Under the pieces are notes generated by a model. That model was not told the origin of the DNA, made no database searches, and saw only the letters and a program-made list of their open reading frames with translations. Of a DNA stretch of 64,000 nucleotides, positions 24,668-39,200 are shown piece after piece (position 1 is the first letter of the stretch; every line of letters starts with the position of its first letter). This DNA comes from Mansonella perstans (taxonomy: Eukaryota > Nematoda > Chromadorea > Rhabditida > Onchocercidae), in the NCBI GenBank assembly GCA_037074765.1, contig JBAMDO010000569.1:248001-312000 (forward strand). Reading direction: 5' to 3'. A program made the position numbers and the translations under genes.

Positions 24668-27600
24668 TAGGATGATTTTTAAACAGCTAAATCAACTTTA
24701 TTTCAATAACTGTTCGCTTTGATTTAAAAATTTTGGCTATTACAATGTTTATTTTAATTTCGTTTTAAATTTCAGAAAAAGCACTTGAATAACCCTATTC
24801 AATTCTCTTGAAATGATCATGTGAATAGTACAACTAAGCACAGAGCTAAATTTCTATAGAAATTGCTGCATAATTTTCAGCTGTTATAGAAACAATTTGG
24901 GGAAATTTAAAAATAATTTTAAAAAAGGAAAAAAGCGAAGCAAATTTTTTGCTTGGTTTTTCATCTCCTTTTCATTTTTTTCAAAGCTTTTTGTCATTTT
25001 GCTTTGAAATTTCTTTATGTTTAAAAGGAAAGGATTTTTGCTTCTTTTCAAATCACAGAGAGAAAATTACAAAGGTTCCATTGCGTTTCTCATTTCCTTT
25101 TATATTTCACCTTTTTTCCTTCTCTGTTTGTTTCTTTTTCTAATAGTTCAAGCAGAATGAATGAATGGATAAATGATTTTTGAGGGAACGAAGAAGGACC
25201 CTCTGCACTTTTTCAAATTTTAAGCCATTTTTGTTTATCTCTTTATTTCTGGTAATATCAATAGAAATGTAAAATGAGAAATATTCATTTGGAGCAAAAT
25301 TCAGAGCAGTGTATTAAGCAAGCATTTCAGTATTATCAAAATTACTTTTTTCACTTAAAGTTTAATGCTTTCAAATTAGAATTTGTAATTTTGATTAGTT
25401 AAAGTGATAAAAAATGAGAAGGTTGGAAATTTTCAAATTTAATATGAATTAATTTTGAAATGAATGTATTCTATTCAAATTTTGCAAACTTTGAATTTGA
25501 AATCAAATTGATGTGATAGGACAGTGAAATTTTGTGTATCTTTGCCTGTCTTATTTTATATTTCATTCCAACAATTTAAATTTTGGTTTCAAATGTTTAT
25601 GAAAGATTCAAAAACACTGTGTATCATAAAACCATTCAATTCTTCCTCCTCTTTCTTCTGAAAATCACTTCCGTTTTTTTTCAAGTAAAGTATCATTACT
25701 AAATATCATTATTCATAAAGTGTCATAAAGTATCATTAGTTGTCAGTATCAGGCAAAATCATTCCAAATTATATAAGTCAAGTAAAATCATTTCGAATTA
25801 AAGCAAAGAAATTCTGAGTCGATTGAAAAAGAAACGGTATATACTTAAATACTTACTCTTATCATTTTTAAAATATAATATTTCTGCAATTTCATTACCG
25901 AACGATATTGTTATCAAGATTACTTTGCATGTTTACTATAAACAATCAGCATTAAATTACATTAAAATTTTTTTCTGTCGGAGTTCACCAAGCCATTTCA
26001 ACCAATAATTTTTGTTAAATTTTACAAATTTCAATTTATCGATACCTGTTGCTGGTAACACTTTACCAATCACTGCTTTACACTTGCATTTTCCGGTTAT
26101 AAGGTTCTCAATGCTATCTGTTTATTCTTATAATTTGCAATGCTTCCGTCAAATTCAACGTTATTTCCCAATTACGAATTCAATCTCAACGTTGAATGTA
26201 CCGTGACAAATCATTTCTATCTATCATCAATAGATGCTTTTCGACATACAAACAAAAGAATCACTGATTTATGCAAACGTTCTTGGCGTATTCTGTAATA
26301 TCTTAAAATGACAAAATTTATCAACTAATAACTGTAACAAATTTTTAACATATTTGTTCTGCCATTTAGCATTTATCAGGAGAGATTTTAGCCGGAAATC
26401 CCCGAGGAAGACAAGGAAGACCTGCAGACATTCGGTCACCAAAAATGTTATTTGTTATTTCTCTCAAGTGTCACACTACCATCTGCTCCTTTCATATGCC
26501 ATAATTATTGTTTTCCTTTATGTCATGTGAAAGAAATTGACGGTAGTTAACAACCTATAACGACATTTTATTTCTTCATTTTAAGTGAAAATACATTTAA
26601 ACTCTCTGATACGTCTTAATTTTTATCAAAATTTTTTTTTGCAGCTTATGGAAAATAGTTGAAAGTTCAATTTTTGCTTAGCATGACTGATAAAAAAAGT
26701 GTTCAATTGAAGCTATCGCTTCAATTAAATTTATCACATTATTGCAGTTGAGCAACTGATTATCATTAATCATTAATTTTTTAATAGACAAATAATTCAA
26801 TAACAAGCTTCATGCAGAAGAATTAAACAGATTCTTCAAGTTATCTCATTAAAAGTTGTCAAATTTCGAATTAGAATTAATGAATTAATAGAAATTTTAA
26901 CTTAAGCATCTTCATTTCCATTACTAACAACTTAGCAACATTTTTAAAAAAAAAAAAAAAGAAAACTTCAACTTCGAATCTAAATGACCAGATAATTTGA
27001 ATTGACAATTTTAATTTTGTGGTCAAATAATTCTAATAAAAAAGAGGAAAAAACAAGTTGATGTAAACTTGACAAGAATAGCGCAATAAGACAAGAACAG
27101 TAACGAATTTCTTGTCATTTTCAATTATTTTTCAAATCTTAGGCAAAGCAAAGGAAGATTGACAATGGCATATGGATGATGTAATGTGGTTGCTGCAGTG
27201 GGCGTGATTGGTGGTGTATAGATTGAAAAGTCAGCTGTGAAAACGAAAAATGATAGGTAAAGCAAAGAGAGGACAGTCTCATCTGAAAAATTTCACCACT
27301 ACCATCATTTTATCAGTAATTGTACTTTTTAGCTATCGTATTATTGCTTTTTTTACAGACTACTTTATCTTTCTCATTAATTGGCTAATGACATCAAAAA
27401 TTTAGAAATAACTTTTTTTTTTTTTTATTTATTTTGAATGAGGACTTTCTTATCAGGCATATTCAGGCAAACCTGTTTGTATTCAAGAACACTACTTGTC
27501 TTAGTTTACATTCACTTTTTTTCTCTGTTCAAACACAATTAAATTTGTGAAATTCTTTTTGTTTATGTCTTTAAAAAAAATAACTTCGAAATTTAAATTA

Positions 27601-30065
27601 ACAATAGGAAATTCGATTGTTTTCACTGCTTCCACTATCAACTAATAATAGAACTATTTTTCCACATTCAATCGCTGAACAATTCAAAATTGTGCTATCG
27701 CTGAGAATGAAATTTCTTGATTCATTTACAGTTCATTCTATTCATTGGTTTAATGATCCGTCGTAATTTTTACTTTATTTAATCTCGTCAAGAGAAATCT
27801 TCCACTTTCTGATGAAGCTGAGAGTTTACCATTCAATAACATGTTGAAAATACGAAAAACTTAAAGTAAAAACTGATTGAAACAGTTATAAATTTAAAAT
27901 ATCACTTTTATACAATCGTTTGTTTACAAAATCCATTGAATAAACTATTTGTTCCATAACTTTCAACCATTTATTTCAATATTTTCCATAAAGTTAAATG
28001 CAATTATTTTCCTGTAAATCATTAATTTGAAATGAAATGACTTAAGCACTCTTCAATAAAAATTTCTTTTTCTTCGCCTCATTTCTTTTACATTTCAGCC
28101 AACTGTTTGCTGTAAAAATACAGGCCAATTTAAAAAGAAAGCTTTCATGATTTCAATGTTTTTGCATCTAATTCTTTTCGATCTTCTTCGTCATCATCAT
28201 AAATATATAAATAGGAATCTTTTTTTTTTGGAAAAACAAATGTTTATGAAACAAAATGTAATGTGAAATCATCTTTTCCTTTTTTTCTCTCTCTCTTTCT
28301 CATTTTGCATACTTTTCGAATAAAATATTTGACAGTAAAAACAGAATTGTGCCCAATCAACATTTTATGATTAATGATAGTCGACAGTATTTATGTGAAG
28401 TGAATTAAGCATCACTAAGAATTCATTCGTATCATTCAAATACAGCTAAATTGTTTTTGATTTTAATTGTTTAGGAATTATGTGAAATTTTATAAATTCA
28501 ACAAAATGTTTTTAATTTTATCATATTTTGCAAAATTGCCCATTTAGCTGGGATAAATTTAAATTCAAAATTAGACATGTGACTTGCTAGCAGTTTAAAA
28601 ATAGAAAAACAATAGTTGTTTTCTAAAAAAAAAATATTAAAATAGAGTTCAGTGTTATGTTCCATTTGTTTTCAATTGAAATAATGTCGATATGGCGAAA
28701 TGATAGCATTGATGATTTCGGTAAGGACCGCAAGTGAATAATACTTAGATATTTGTTTTTCCCTTCATCATATCTTTATTGAACTACTGACCATCAATTA
28801 AATCATGTTGATTGTTTGGTCTGAATGTGTTCTATTTAATAAATAGCTTTACATTATTGTAAGCCAATTAATATTCCTTTTAATTTGGCAATTTTCAAAT
28901 GATACTTCAATATGATATAGTCCAGTTGTTTTTTTTCTCTTCCTATTTCATTAATCAATTTTCATTATTCTATTCAATTTGTTCTATTCCTTTTTTTTGC
29001 TCAATTTTCTTTCTCATATCGTTATTATTACATTCCAATATATGCCATATTCGATCGTCCGCCCTGTCCACTTTGCCTTCTTGGACAGCTAAATCAATTA
29101 AATTATCAGAGACACTCAATCAGAGTCTATATTAAACTTAACAGATTACGAAGAGAATTTAATTGAGCATTGCTTAAGTTGCATTGATTAGATTGGTGCT
29201 AATTAAGCGTTTACCGGTTTGATAAATACATAATCGTTTGCCGTTAATAATTAATTAATTATCAAAATTAATCATTATATGTTCAAAAAATCTGTTCGGA
29301 TAATAGAGAGATTATAATAAATTATATGAGAAGATATTGATATCGAGTAGGAGATTTAATTAATTAGAATTGGACAATAATAAATTGAAACATTATTACG
29401 AGTCACATATCTAGAACGCTTCAAGTTGATCACAAATAACACTACAAAATGTTGACGAATTGACCAACCAGAAATATTTAGTGCCTTTTTTCTCACTGCA
29501 AGTCTCTTTTAAAAAAATTTGCAAATATTTGTGTGTTCTGTATCATCAAGAAATAAACGTGAAAAATTTCATAATTAGTAAATTAGCTTTTTCAGTCTGA
29601 TGCACTAAAAGAAATTCTTATATACTCATTTGACTATCAGTTGAGTACTTTATAATTTGCCGGAATTAAATTTTATTTTCATATTGTTTAATTTTTTAAT
29701 CTGAATGATTTAATTTGTCAATTCATAAAAATTCATATGTGAATATTTGAGGCAAATCGAAATTCTGCCAATTATCAAGACCTTTTCTAAAAATGTTTCT
29801 TAACTAATGTTAAGTGTATTCTGTTAATATGCTAATTTATGCATCAATGCACATTAAATTCGATTTTACTTCGATCAGCTCTATTTATAAATCTGGAATT
29901 GCTTACTGATTCTGTCAGGTTTATATGTACTTTCTTGCTTGCATCATGCTGCGATGAATAAAAACTTTTTTCTCCGCATATTTGGTCTTGACTACTCGGA
30001 TGCAATAGTGTAGTAGCAGTAGTGTTAGCAAAAAGTTGCTTCATGCATTACTAGACGGATTTGTT

Positions 30066-30184
30066 ATAAATTTTATTTTGTTATAAATTTTAAATATAAC
30101 TTGAAATTAGTGAACAATTTTTAGTGCTTAATTAAACTATTTAGCTAATAATGTATGAAATTTATAACAAAATAAAATTTTTAT
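30066..30184. repeat. Inverted repeat with 25-bp arms
   Basis: The left arm 30066-30090 and right arm 30158-30184 are reverse complements apart from a 2-nt bulge, around a 67-nt loop. The left side also contains a direct repeat of TTGTTATAAATTTTA. It could be a decayed MITE or a hairpin-forming element. Confidence 0.75.
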
Positions 30185-31504
30185 GAAAAGGAAATGAAAA
30201 GAAACTGAAAAGAACTTAAAAGGTATGTTTCAAAAAACGTTGGTGTAAAAAAATCCCGCGACCTCCCAAATTTTCTTTCTCAGTGTTAAATTTATTAATT
30301 TCCTATGCTTTACATAAACTCAATTGTTACTTTGATACGGAAAATATGTAAAGTCATAAGTTTTCCAATTTCAATTCTCCAGATAATTCTTTCAGCTTCG
30401 AAAAGTTGAAAGAAGCATTACGAATTTTGAAACAGATTGATGGTATGATAACTTGAATATGCATAAACATTTCATAATAAATCGGTTCCCGAGATTTCCA
30501 TCGCTTCTGCAACATTCAAATATTCCTTTATTTGGAGTTTGAATGGCATATTTTTACTATTTTAATTTTCCCAATTGAATTTTAGATTTTTGAAAAAATC
30601 TGATTCGAAGTAAACAAATTAGGAGTAATTAGGTTAAGTACTGAATTAAAAAAGAATTTTTAAAAAAAGAAGCAAAATCAGTAGAAAGAATTGCCTTTCT
30701 GATGGAATGTCGCGTTGTTCATTTGCACAGAACAAGTTAACATTTCTCACAGTTCCATAATTTCAGTCTAGATGATCCTCGATGTGTTTGAAATTTCAAA
30801 AAAAATTCCTTTATTTGATAAAACTTTGATACAAATATTGTTTCACATAATAGATTTTCGTAATTTTGAGTACATAAAGAATTTCCTTGGAAAAAATTTT
30901 ATTCAAAATATTACCGATAATTTTCTCTACTTATAAAATTTCCGGAAACAAAAGTACTTTTACAGTTCAGTAGAATTGAATGTTTTTACACTAAAAGAAC
31001 AATGTTTTCACGTTTACTTGACCTTTTCTGCATGATCAATAAATCATGTGCGTGAATACCTCAGAATGACGTACAAAAGTGACTGTTTCTCGAAAACTGA
31101 CGTAATATTTGCATGTGCAAGTCATCTAAAATTCTGTTAATTTGAACGCAATTTTCTTAAGAAAGATTAATGATCGGAGCTATAAAATAAGTTAGGACGG
31201 CGTTTCTTCCTACCGCGCGGTCATTTTTCCAAAAATCCGGTATCTCACATTCTCATCTCTCATTGATTGCTTTTGATGAAATCATTGAATGATTTAAATT
31301 GTATTTAAATTAATGGCACAGATGTGAATTAAATTGTATCCTATTTAAATTATAAATTAAACCAGTAACTATTTCGAGAATAATTACACACAAATTGTGC
31401 ACCCAAATTTGGCATAGAAAATAATAAGCGAAAATGAGAGATGCCTGAGCCATATTTTAACAGCATTTAGTAAATTCCTTTTCAAAATTTTCACCGATCT
31501 GTGG

Positions 31505-31585
31505 TCGTTTGAATTGGATTAATAAATAATTCAATAATTCAATAAATGATTAATAAATAATTCAATTCAACAAATAATTCAATGT
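31505..31585. repeat. Imperfect tandem repeat (AATAATTCAAT/AATAAAT)
   Basis: Units such as AATAATTCAAT recur several times over about 80 bp, including two longer TTAATAAATAATTCAA copies. It lies in intergenic DNA. Confidence 0.7.
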
Positions 31586-34500
31586 AGCAATTTCATTTTT
31601 CATATATTTATTCAGGATTCAGCAATAGTTGACATTACAATTTGTTTACTTATTGAACAAGTTTTCCACGGAAAACGTATTAAACTCATAGTTAACAGAT
31701 GACATTGATTTTTTCTTCAATATAAATTCATTTTCACTCTAACAGCTCATGTCTTATTGTAAATTTACACTAAAAAAAGTCAAAACAAATGTCTTTGACT
31801 ACGAACCATTGAGCGTATTACAAGAAAATGCTATTAAGCGCAAAAATATTTATTTTAATAAATTTTAAATAAAACTTAATATCTGTACTTTATTTTTGAC
31901 ATTTGACATTTTTAATAAATATGTTCACATTACAATAATGATGAAGAACTGGAGAAATTCTGGAAGGAAAGAGAAAAAATGACTTTTAACTCTTGAAAAG
32001 TTAAGAAATGTAAAAATTTCAAATTTGCAGCATATTTTGCTTAATTGGAATACAAAGGCGCTAAACGGACTAATTCAACAAAATTCGGTGGAAAAAGCAA
32101 AAGTATCAGATATACGAAAGGCGAGAAATTGGATCATCTGTACTGAAGAATTTTTGAAGTGAAACAAGATGCAACCGCCTGATATAAGCATCTTTAAACA
32201 AACCATCGCAAATGAGGTTTTCAATTTCTCTTCTTTTTCAGCAAACTTTTCTATCAGTTCAATCTTTAGCTTTTTTTCTCTCTTTATTGAAAATATCTCA
32301 ATAGCTTTTTTTTTTTATTCTTATTTTGTATCAATTGTAGTGACACAATTCACAGAAAAACTTTTACGGCCATCTACTGATTGTTGATTCTTGCTTAATT
32401 ATTAAATTCATTGCTATTTCTCATAAATAATTTTCATTTTTGAATCAACGAATCAAAAAAGTATGCAAATAAATGAGTTCTTACATGAAAACATTACTGC
32501 ATCATATTTACATACATGCTTGCACCGCATGTGATTTGTTTTGATTTATATTTATTAAGCATTTAAAATTTGAACGAAATTTTGCAAATGATTCTTATAT
32601 AATAAAATATCCTCTAATTATCATTACTATTTCTTTACTTTCAAGTATTTTGCTAATTATAATCATCTTTTCGTCTGTTTTGATGTAGGAAAATTGCCAA
32701 GGAACAATATGTGATGTACCTCAACAATTTAAAACATTTGTAAATAAATTGAAGTTGTATAGATTGACAGCAAAGAGATGAATGAAGAGCAATTGAAGTT
32801 CAGTAAATTATAAATCATCAAATGATTTTTATTATCATTTTGGAAATCAAAAAATTTAATGCGCATACTTTATGAGATGAGAAAAAAAGAAATAAACGAT
32901 ATGGAGGAGTCGGAAAATAGAAGAAGGAGAGAGTAACGGTAGTTTTAAGATATTGGCAAAAATTGCACCCATTTCGGTTGCTCACTTCTTTGCGTTTTTC
33001 GAATTTCAACAGTATTTTCATTCTTACTAATTTGAAGTTGGCGAGGAGGAATTGCTTACGGCGTTAGACATAATCAAACAATCGAATTAAAAAAATTAGA
33101 CGAACAATCAATCAGTTATTTTGTCTGATTGTTATAAAATAACCCTGCGGGAAACTGCTAAATATAACTCAGACTATTTATCTTATAATATAGTGCTAGG
33201 TAAAACAATTAACTATTACACTTTTTTCATTAACGCCTTTATTTACTTGCATGAATTTGTTACCTTATCTAACCCATATCACATTTTTCCCCGTGTGACT
33301 TATGTCTTTGCCAACACCGCCACCACTATCACCAACCACATCAGCATTCAATCATTCTTCGATATTTATAATTTTTTGGTTCGAATTATTTGAATTACTT
33401 TTTTCATTGCTATCAAGCTGGTATTTATTTTGTGCAGATCAGATTTCTTGACAAGCAAATTAAATCAGTCTTTTAATTTCTCTAACGACTATGGTATTAT
33501 TACGCATAAGAGATGTGGTAAGTCATATTTTTTTTCTTATATCTTTCAATCAACTTCAAACTTTTTTAAAAATAGAACAAATTTTACAATGCCCAGCAAA
33601 TATCTTACAAATAAATATGAAATGATTTGTTGTTAAATGCTTTATAGAAGAGTAGCCTGAAATGATTCTCTTAATATTTTGGTATTAAATTGAAAAATTA
33701 AACATTAGTTTATAGCAACTTCTTAAATCTATCATTCTTTTTCTTCTTTTCTTTGAGAAACTTAGCCAACAACCAGTTCATATGACCTTGATTAAGTCAC
33801 GCAACTTTTGGAATTCAGCAACTTCCAATTCTTGTATGTCTTAGGTACAGAATTTTAGCAAACATGGCTTCAGCAAGCACACGATTTTATGATTCTTTCT
33901 TTCAGTTTTAAATATTTTTCTTTTTTTCAGAAAAACATATTTGAAATTCATCATTCATGTTAGTAAGTGTCCAAATTAACTCATTCAGAATATTATAAAC
34001 AGAAGAGTAAGTAGTCCAATCTTTTCTTTAATCTTTAATTTTTAATTATTAAATGTCAGTTTTAGAAAGATGGAATGAAATTCAAAATTTCACACATTTA
34101 ATGCAAGCTTTTTTGTTTCATCTTCAACAATCTGAAAATTATATTCAGAAATAAGTATATGAGACTAATGAAACAATTTGCTAAATGTAAATTCCAAGAT
34201 ATGCGGGAAGAGAAAAGAGCCAATTTTATGTCATTTCAACAAAGCTAAACATCCTTAATATAAATGTTGCTTAATTTATGAATTTCAATTTCAATTTCTC
34301 ATATGCCACTATTCAAATAAGCATTTCCTGTTGATAATGTTAACTGTTCATTTCAATACTCAGCTAAACTCTGTTCATAAGCACTTATTGTTATTTTTAA
34401 AATTAAAAATCTTTCAGAAAATAATTTCAAATAAAAGAATTGTGAAATCATATTTAAAATAAAATTTGATAAATTTTCACACCTGAAGTTAATCAATCAT

Positions 34501-36205
34501 TAAATAAATCAATTTTATTTGAAGAGATGAAAGTTCCAAACATCTGTTCGTTAACATAATTCAATGCTAACATAATTATTAGCATTAATTATTTTCTCTT
34601 TATCTTTCCTCACTGTTATTCTCTCTTTTGTGCTTTTACTGACCATTGGTAAGTAAATTGTCAATCCTTAAAATGACTCTCCTTGACAACATACATAGTG
34701 TTGAATGGCACTTACATTTAGCTTTTACTCATTCCTTCTTTCTTTCTTTGGAAAACGAATTAGAATCTTTTCAAAGAGGGAATTTATTTCATTTAAATTT
34801 GCAATCTTTTTATAAAATTAAAAAAGGCTTAAAAATTAATCCCTATAACTTCCCTTTCATGCTAACTCCAAAAAAAAAAAAAAAAATCTACAAAAGATAA
34901 ACCACTCTGTCTCACGCAGAACTAAACTAACATCAAGTTCAATTTTCATACAAAGAAGAACATTTTCAAATCAAGAAAATTCTCTATCTGTCTGAGTAAA
35001 AAGTATGCAACATCGATGTAGCGCAGAACAATAATAAAACTATTTAAATGTCTACGGCCCTGTAAACTTCGAGTTATTTTTAAAAATAAAAATAGTACAA
35101 AAATTTCCTAAAATTCATTTCCAAGAAAAATTTAAAAACTTTCTTATAGCAATTAAATTTGTAAAATTTCAAAAAATAATTTTTTTCGCTTCAGATGTTT
35201 TTTCTACTTTTTTTTTCTCGCGAGGAATTATCGAATAGTGTGATCTGTGAGGAATCAATGTGATTTGTTTGAAATGAATCAAATCTTGCTGAGATTAAAT
35301 GAAATATGTTGTTGTTCATTCCAAAATGACTCACTAAGAATTTAATTCATTCCAAATTTAACTTCTCAACTGAAAAAGAGAAGGAAGCAAGGCCAAGTAA
35401 TGCTGTATAAATGATATTAAATTTAGTTGAATTTGATCAATTTGAATTAATTATCTTTTTAATGATCATAATCGATAGTGGTGAACAAACAAAAAAATTT
35501 GTCACAATCACAATTGTTTTACATCAAATTAGTTTATTGTTTGTTCTTCTTTATTAATCCTGCATATAAATAAATAATTGATAAAATCTGCGAATATTAA
35601 TTATCCTGCTAATTTTGATAAGCAGTTTAGGTATTGGTGACAGCAAAGGCAAGTATTCTGTACCAATATTTTGTGCTTTTTTTAAAAATACTTTTGGAAA
35701 GTGTCTCCAATATCATTTATTGCATTGACTCATGCTTTAAAATTTAACAATTTACCACAAACTGAATGGACTTACATGCAACAATGAATTATTTAATTTT
35801 CTCAGAAAGCAAATTTTGATCTGTTACCAGAAAAGATGTAATTGAACTGAAAAAAGTAAATTTTCATTGAGTTTCAAATTTTAAATCAAATTTTGCAGAA
35901 AGCCAATAAGATGCTCTGATGAAAAGTTCAAAGGAAGTAAAAAAATTAGTGCCATTTATCATATCGAAATAGTTCTTTTTGAACATTTGGACAAGATGTG
36001 GACCGATAACAAACAGAATAATTAGCTTGCACTAATTAAAAAATATGTGGAAAGATAGCACTGCAACGAAGGAATAATTTCGCGGTTGTCTTCATTGTCA
36101 CACAGCTGTCATACACATATTTCCGCTCCACTTTTAACTCTTTTTTGAATCAAATTGTTGAAATTCCGTGAAAGCCTAAGAAGGACAAAATGAAATCATC
36201 GCATT

Positions 36206-36245
36206 ATATAAATAATATCGAGAAGATCGTTTCTAAACTCATTCT
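36206..36245 (+). promoter_or_regulatory. Candidate core promoter of the Cas-family gene
   Basis: TATATAAATAA at 36206-36216 is followed about 30 nt later by a TCATTCT initiator-like sequence, some 35 nt before the ATG at 36275. Spacing fits a TATA promoter. This is an inference only. Confidence 0.35.
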
Positions 36246-36274
36246 TACTTATTCTATCCGCGATTGAACATCAA

Positions 36275-39200
36275 ATGTTACTACGAAGTTTTTCTGGTAA
36301 ATTTCGAAAATTTCTGGAGAAATTTATTCATCGAACACTGAATTCGATCAGTAAGAATTCTGAAATTGAAAATTTTCATTCGAAAATCCATTTTATTCGC
36401 CGACATCCAAATGAGTCTATTTCGATCTGCATTGTAGTCATCTTCTTCATGCGATTCATGATCTGGAAAATTAGTCGGGTAAGTTATTCGCGAAATATCT
36501 AATGAAAGATTAGCTCACTTATTATTAAACAAATTCATAATATTACAATATTGTGAATTCTTTTCGAGATTTGATGCTCTGTGATATCTCAGTCACTGAT
36601 TCTACTTGTAAGAATAAATTTTGAAAGCACAAAGTCTTATCAATAATTTAAAATTAAAATTTCAAAATATTGTACAACTTAATGCTTATCATGAAAATAC
36701 ATCTTTAAGATTTCTTATTATCAAAGCATATTGTAAGTAGTTTTCAAATTTACCGATTAAAGACTGCGTCTTAGAAAATGAATTGTCGCACGCTACACAT
36801 TGATTAATAGTATCCATTGCCACTTTACCACCAAATGACCAATTTGATGCTTTCCCGTTGAAATCAAAACAATTGCTCCATTCTATGTATTAATTAGGGC
36901 AGTCAAAGTCGTTGCCATGGTCATTTATCATTTCTATCATCATCACCAACAACATTTAAAGGAAATCTCGAAGACAGCTCAGCGATAAGTTTATAGAAAA
37001 AGGTAGCAACTTGTGGGAAAGCAAAGAAGAAAAGGAAGGAAGGAAAGATGACTGATTAATTCGAAATTCAGGAATAAATTATTTACTTTCATCCGTTGTT
37101 CCTTTTGCAGCGAACAATTTTTTTTTTTTTGTTGTTCAACAAAGAATCTTGGAAGATGAATCTGTCAGTACGTTACTTTAACATCGGACTGAGTCCTTGT
37201 ATTTCTTCTTATCATCCTGATAGAATGATATTGATAAATGTTTCAGTTTGCTTTTTTTGTTTTATTGTATTATTTTTTATCTGCATTAAATACAGTCTTA
37301 TTTGATACTCCTTAATCCAAATCAATTACTGACTATATAGATACCAGTCCAAGTTTTTTTTGGCTCTCATTTCAGCAACATTAAATATTTCTTTCTTGGC
37401 CAGATTAGAGCTGCATTAATTTCTCTTGCCGAAAATCTTTCGCATAGCATACAAATAACAGCAATACTTTTCGACAGTTCTCTTATTTCATTTTTTCATC
37501 GTTAAAATTCATCATCTGAAGGTCGTTTTGAGAACACAACATTGCAGATGTCCCGGAATTGAATACTCTTTATTGTTAGGATGTTCATTTTAAGGAAGTA
37601 GCATTGTGAACATCCCTGAACATCTATTTATAATTAGGTTGAACATTAAAAGTACTTCTGATATATATATATATCTGCCTTACTGGGAACCATAATAAAT
37701 TAACAATGAATAATCTCAGAAATTTATATCGATACTTTTAGATCTCAAATAACTGAAATTGAGATTGTACTGGAAGTTATATCAGTAATGCACGAGAAAA
37801 ATTTACTTACAAAAATTAAACTTTTAATTGATAAAAGTAAAAAAGATGGTTTGTTATGGAATTAAGGAATGAAATACATTTTAATCTTGCTGATCTCACT
37901 AAATCTTATTGAATCCATCATTCCAACTTCATGGAGTGGTTCGTTTACGATTTCGCCTGCGATTGACCTTGGCTATAGCTGTAACATATGAAATCTTCCG
38001 AACAACCAACTTTGACCATTCTCATATTTCTTGTTTTCTCATCATATAAACGTATCTCTTTGATGAGATTCATAGATTCATCTGTATAATTTACTCATCT
38101 TCAAAATGGATTACTGTTATTATTATGATGCCACTTTAATTGCCACTTTTCCCGACAATCTTTTCTTCCTTTTTTTTTAAGTGACAATTTTAGATTTGGA
38201 GGAAAAAATAATAATGGATTGTTTATCGTTAAGTGTATGGAAAATTCAGAATTGGGAGAGAATTTCTTTCTTCTATTCTGTACATGATGGTTATGTTGTT
38301 GAAAGCATTTATCAATAATGTTTGGAAGTATGAACGATGGCAATTCTGGAATCGGGTCAGGAAAAAAGTGCAATTTATGCACTGAAAAAATCTCTCACAA
38401 TGAAATCTAATATTTTTCCAACCACATTTTAGATGAAGTTTTCAATTATTTCGTAAACTGAAAGGTATCAGAAAAAAACAAATATGATTTATTAATAAGA
38501 ACGAATTGCACAAAATGTCAAAGATATGTTCTTTTTTGTAAGCAATATATTTCATTCATTGAGGTGGCACTTTTTTTTTTATGAAATTATTTTAAATTAT
38601 ATTCAAATGACAATCAGTGAATTCTTCTCTGTAAATTTTCAAACACTAAAAACTATAAATTCTTCGATTAAAAGAGAAGCAATATACACCAATTACAGCA
38701 ATTACTAATTAGTTTCAGGGAACATATGAAGAAAATTACAACATAAAATCATGACGAAAATAAGAAAAATTTGAATTTAAGTGAAACTGGAACTGAAAAT
38801 TCAAAATTTCTTTTGCTTCTATTGTATTTCATTTAAATCTGTAAAATAATGAGCTATATGCTTACAATCAATCAATCGTTCTCGTTCATTCATAGAACCA
38901 ATGAGAAAATTGAACTCCATGCAAAAACTTTTCTACAATTTAAATAAGCCGCAATTAACAAACTAACAATCATAATGAGAACGATCCGGGCGGATCGATC
39001 GATGATTTTACTATATGAATGAAATAATATTTTGGATATAACAAATTTTTCTGCTTTCAAATAATTACAAATTGATTAGTCAATCGCTCATTACTTGATT
39101 ATTCTACTAATTTCTCCTCTTTGTTCTTCTTTTCTATATGTGAATGGAATTCTAAATTTAATTCTTGTCCAGTTTTCCTCCGAATAAATCTAATTTCATT

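Larger units (their letters stand above)
24500..36274. other. 11.8-kb intergenic stretch without a recognisable gene
   Basis: Both strands were read for exon-like segments and none had a family match or matching splice phases. Open frames here (for example 26012-26206, 28899-29135, 33121-33393 and 34646-34900 on +, and 29844-30044 and 32818-33021 on -) are low-complexity, Phe/Ser/Leu-rich and not persuasive. The contents I can name are a GC-richer patch near 26385-26450, an inverted repeat at 30066-30184, a TATA/CpG patch near 31181-31220, an ATTCAATAA-type tandem repeat near 31505-31585 and many oligo-A/T runs. It may also hold far-upstream 5' sequence of the Cas-family gene. Confidence 0.55.

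Noticed and set aside
38101..38382. 93-codon minus-strand frame in a Cas-gene intron
   Set aside because: Repetitive Pro/Phe/Lys/His composition from A/T-rich runs, with no splice partners.
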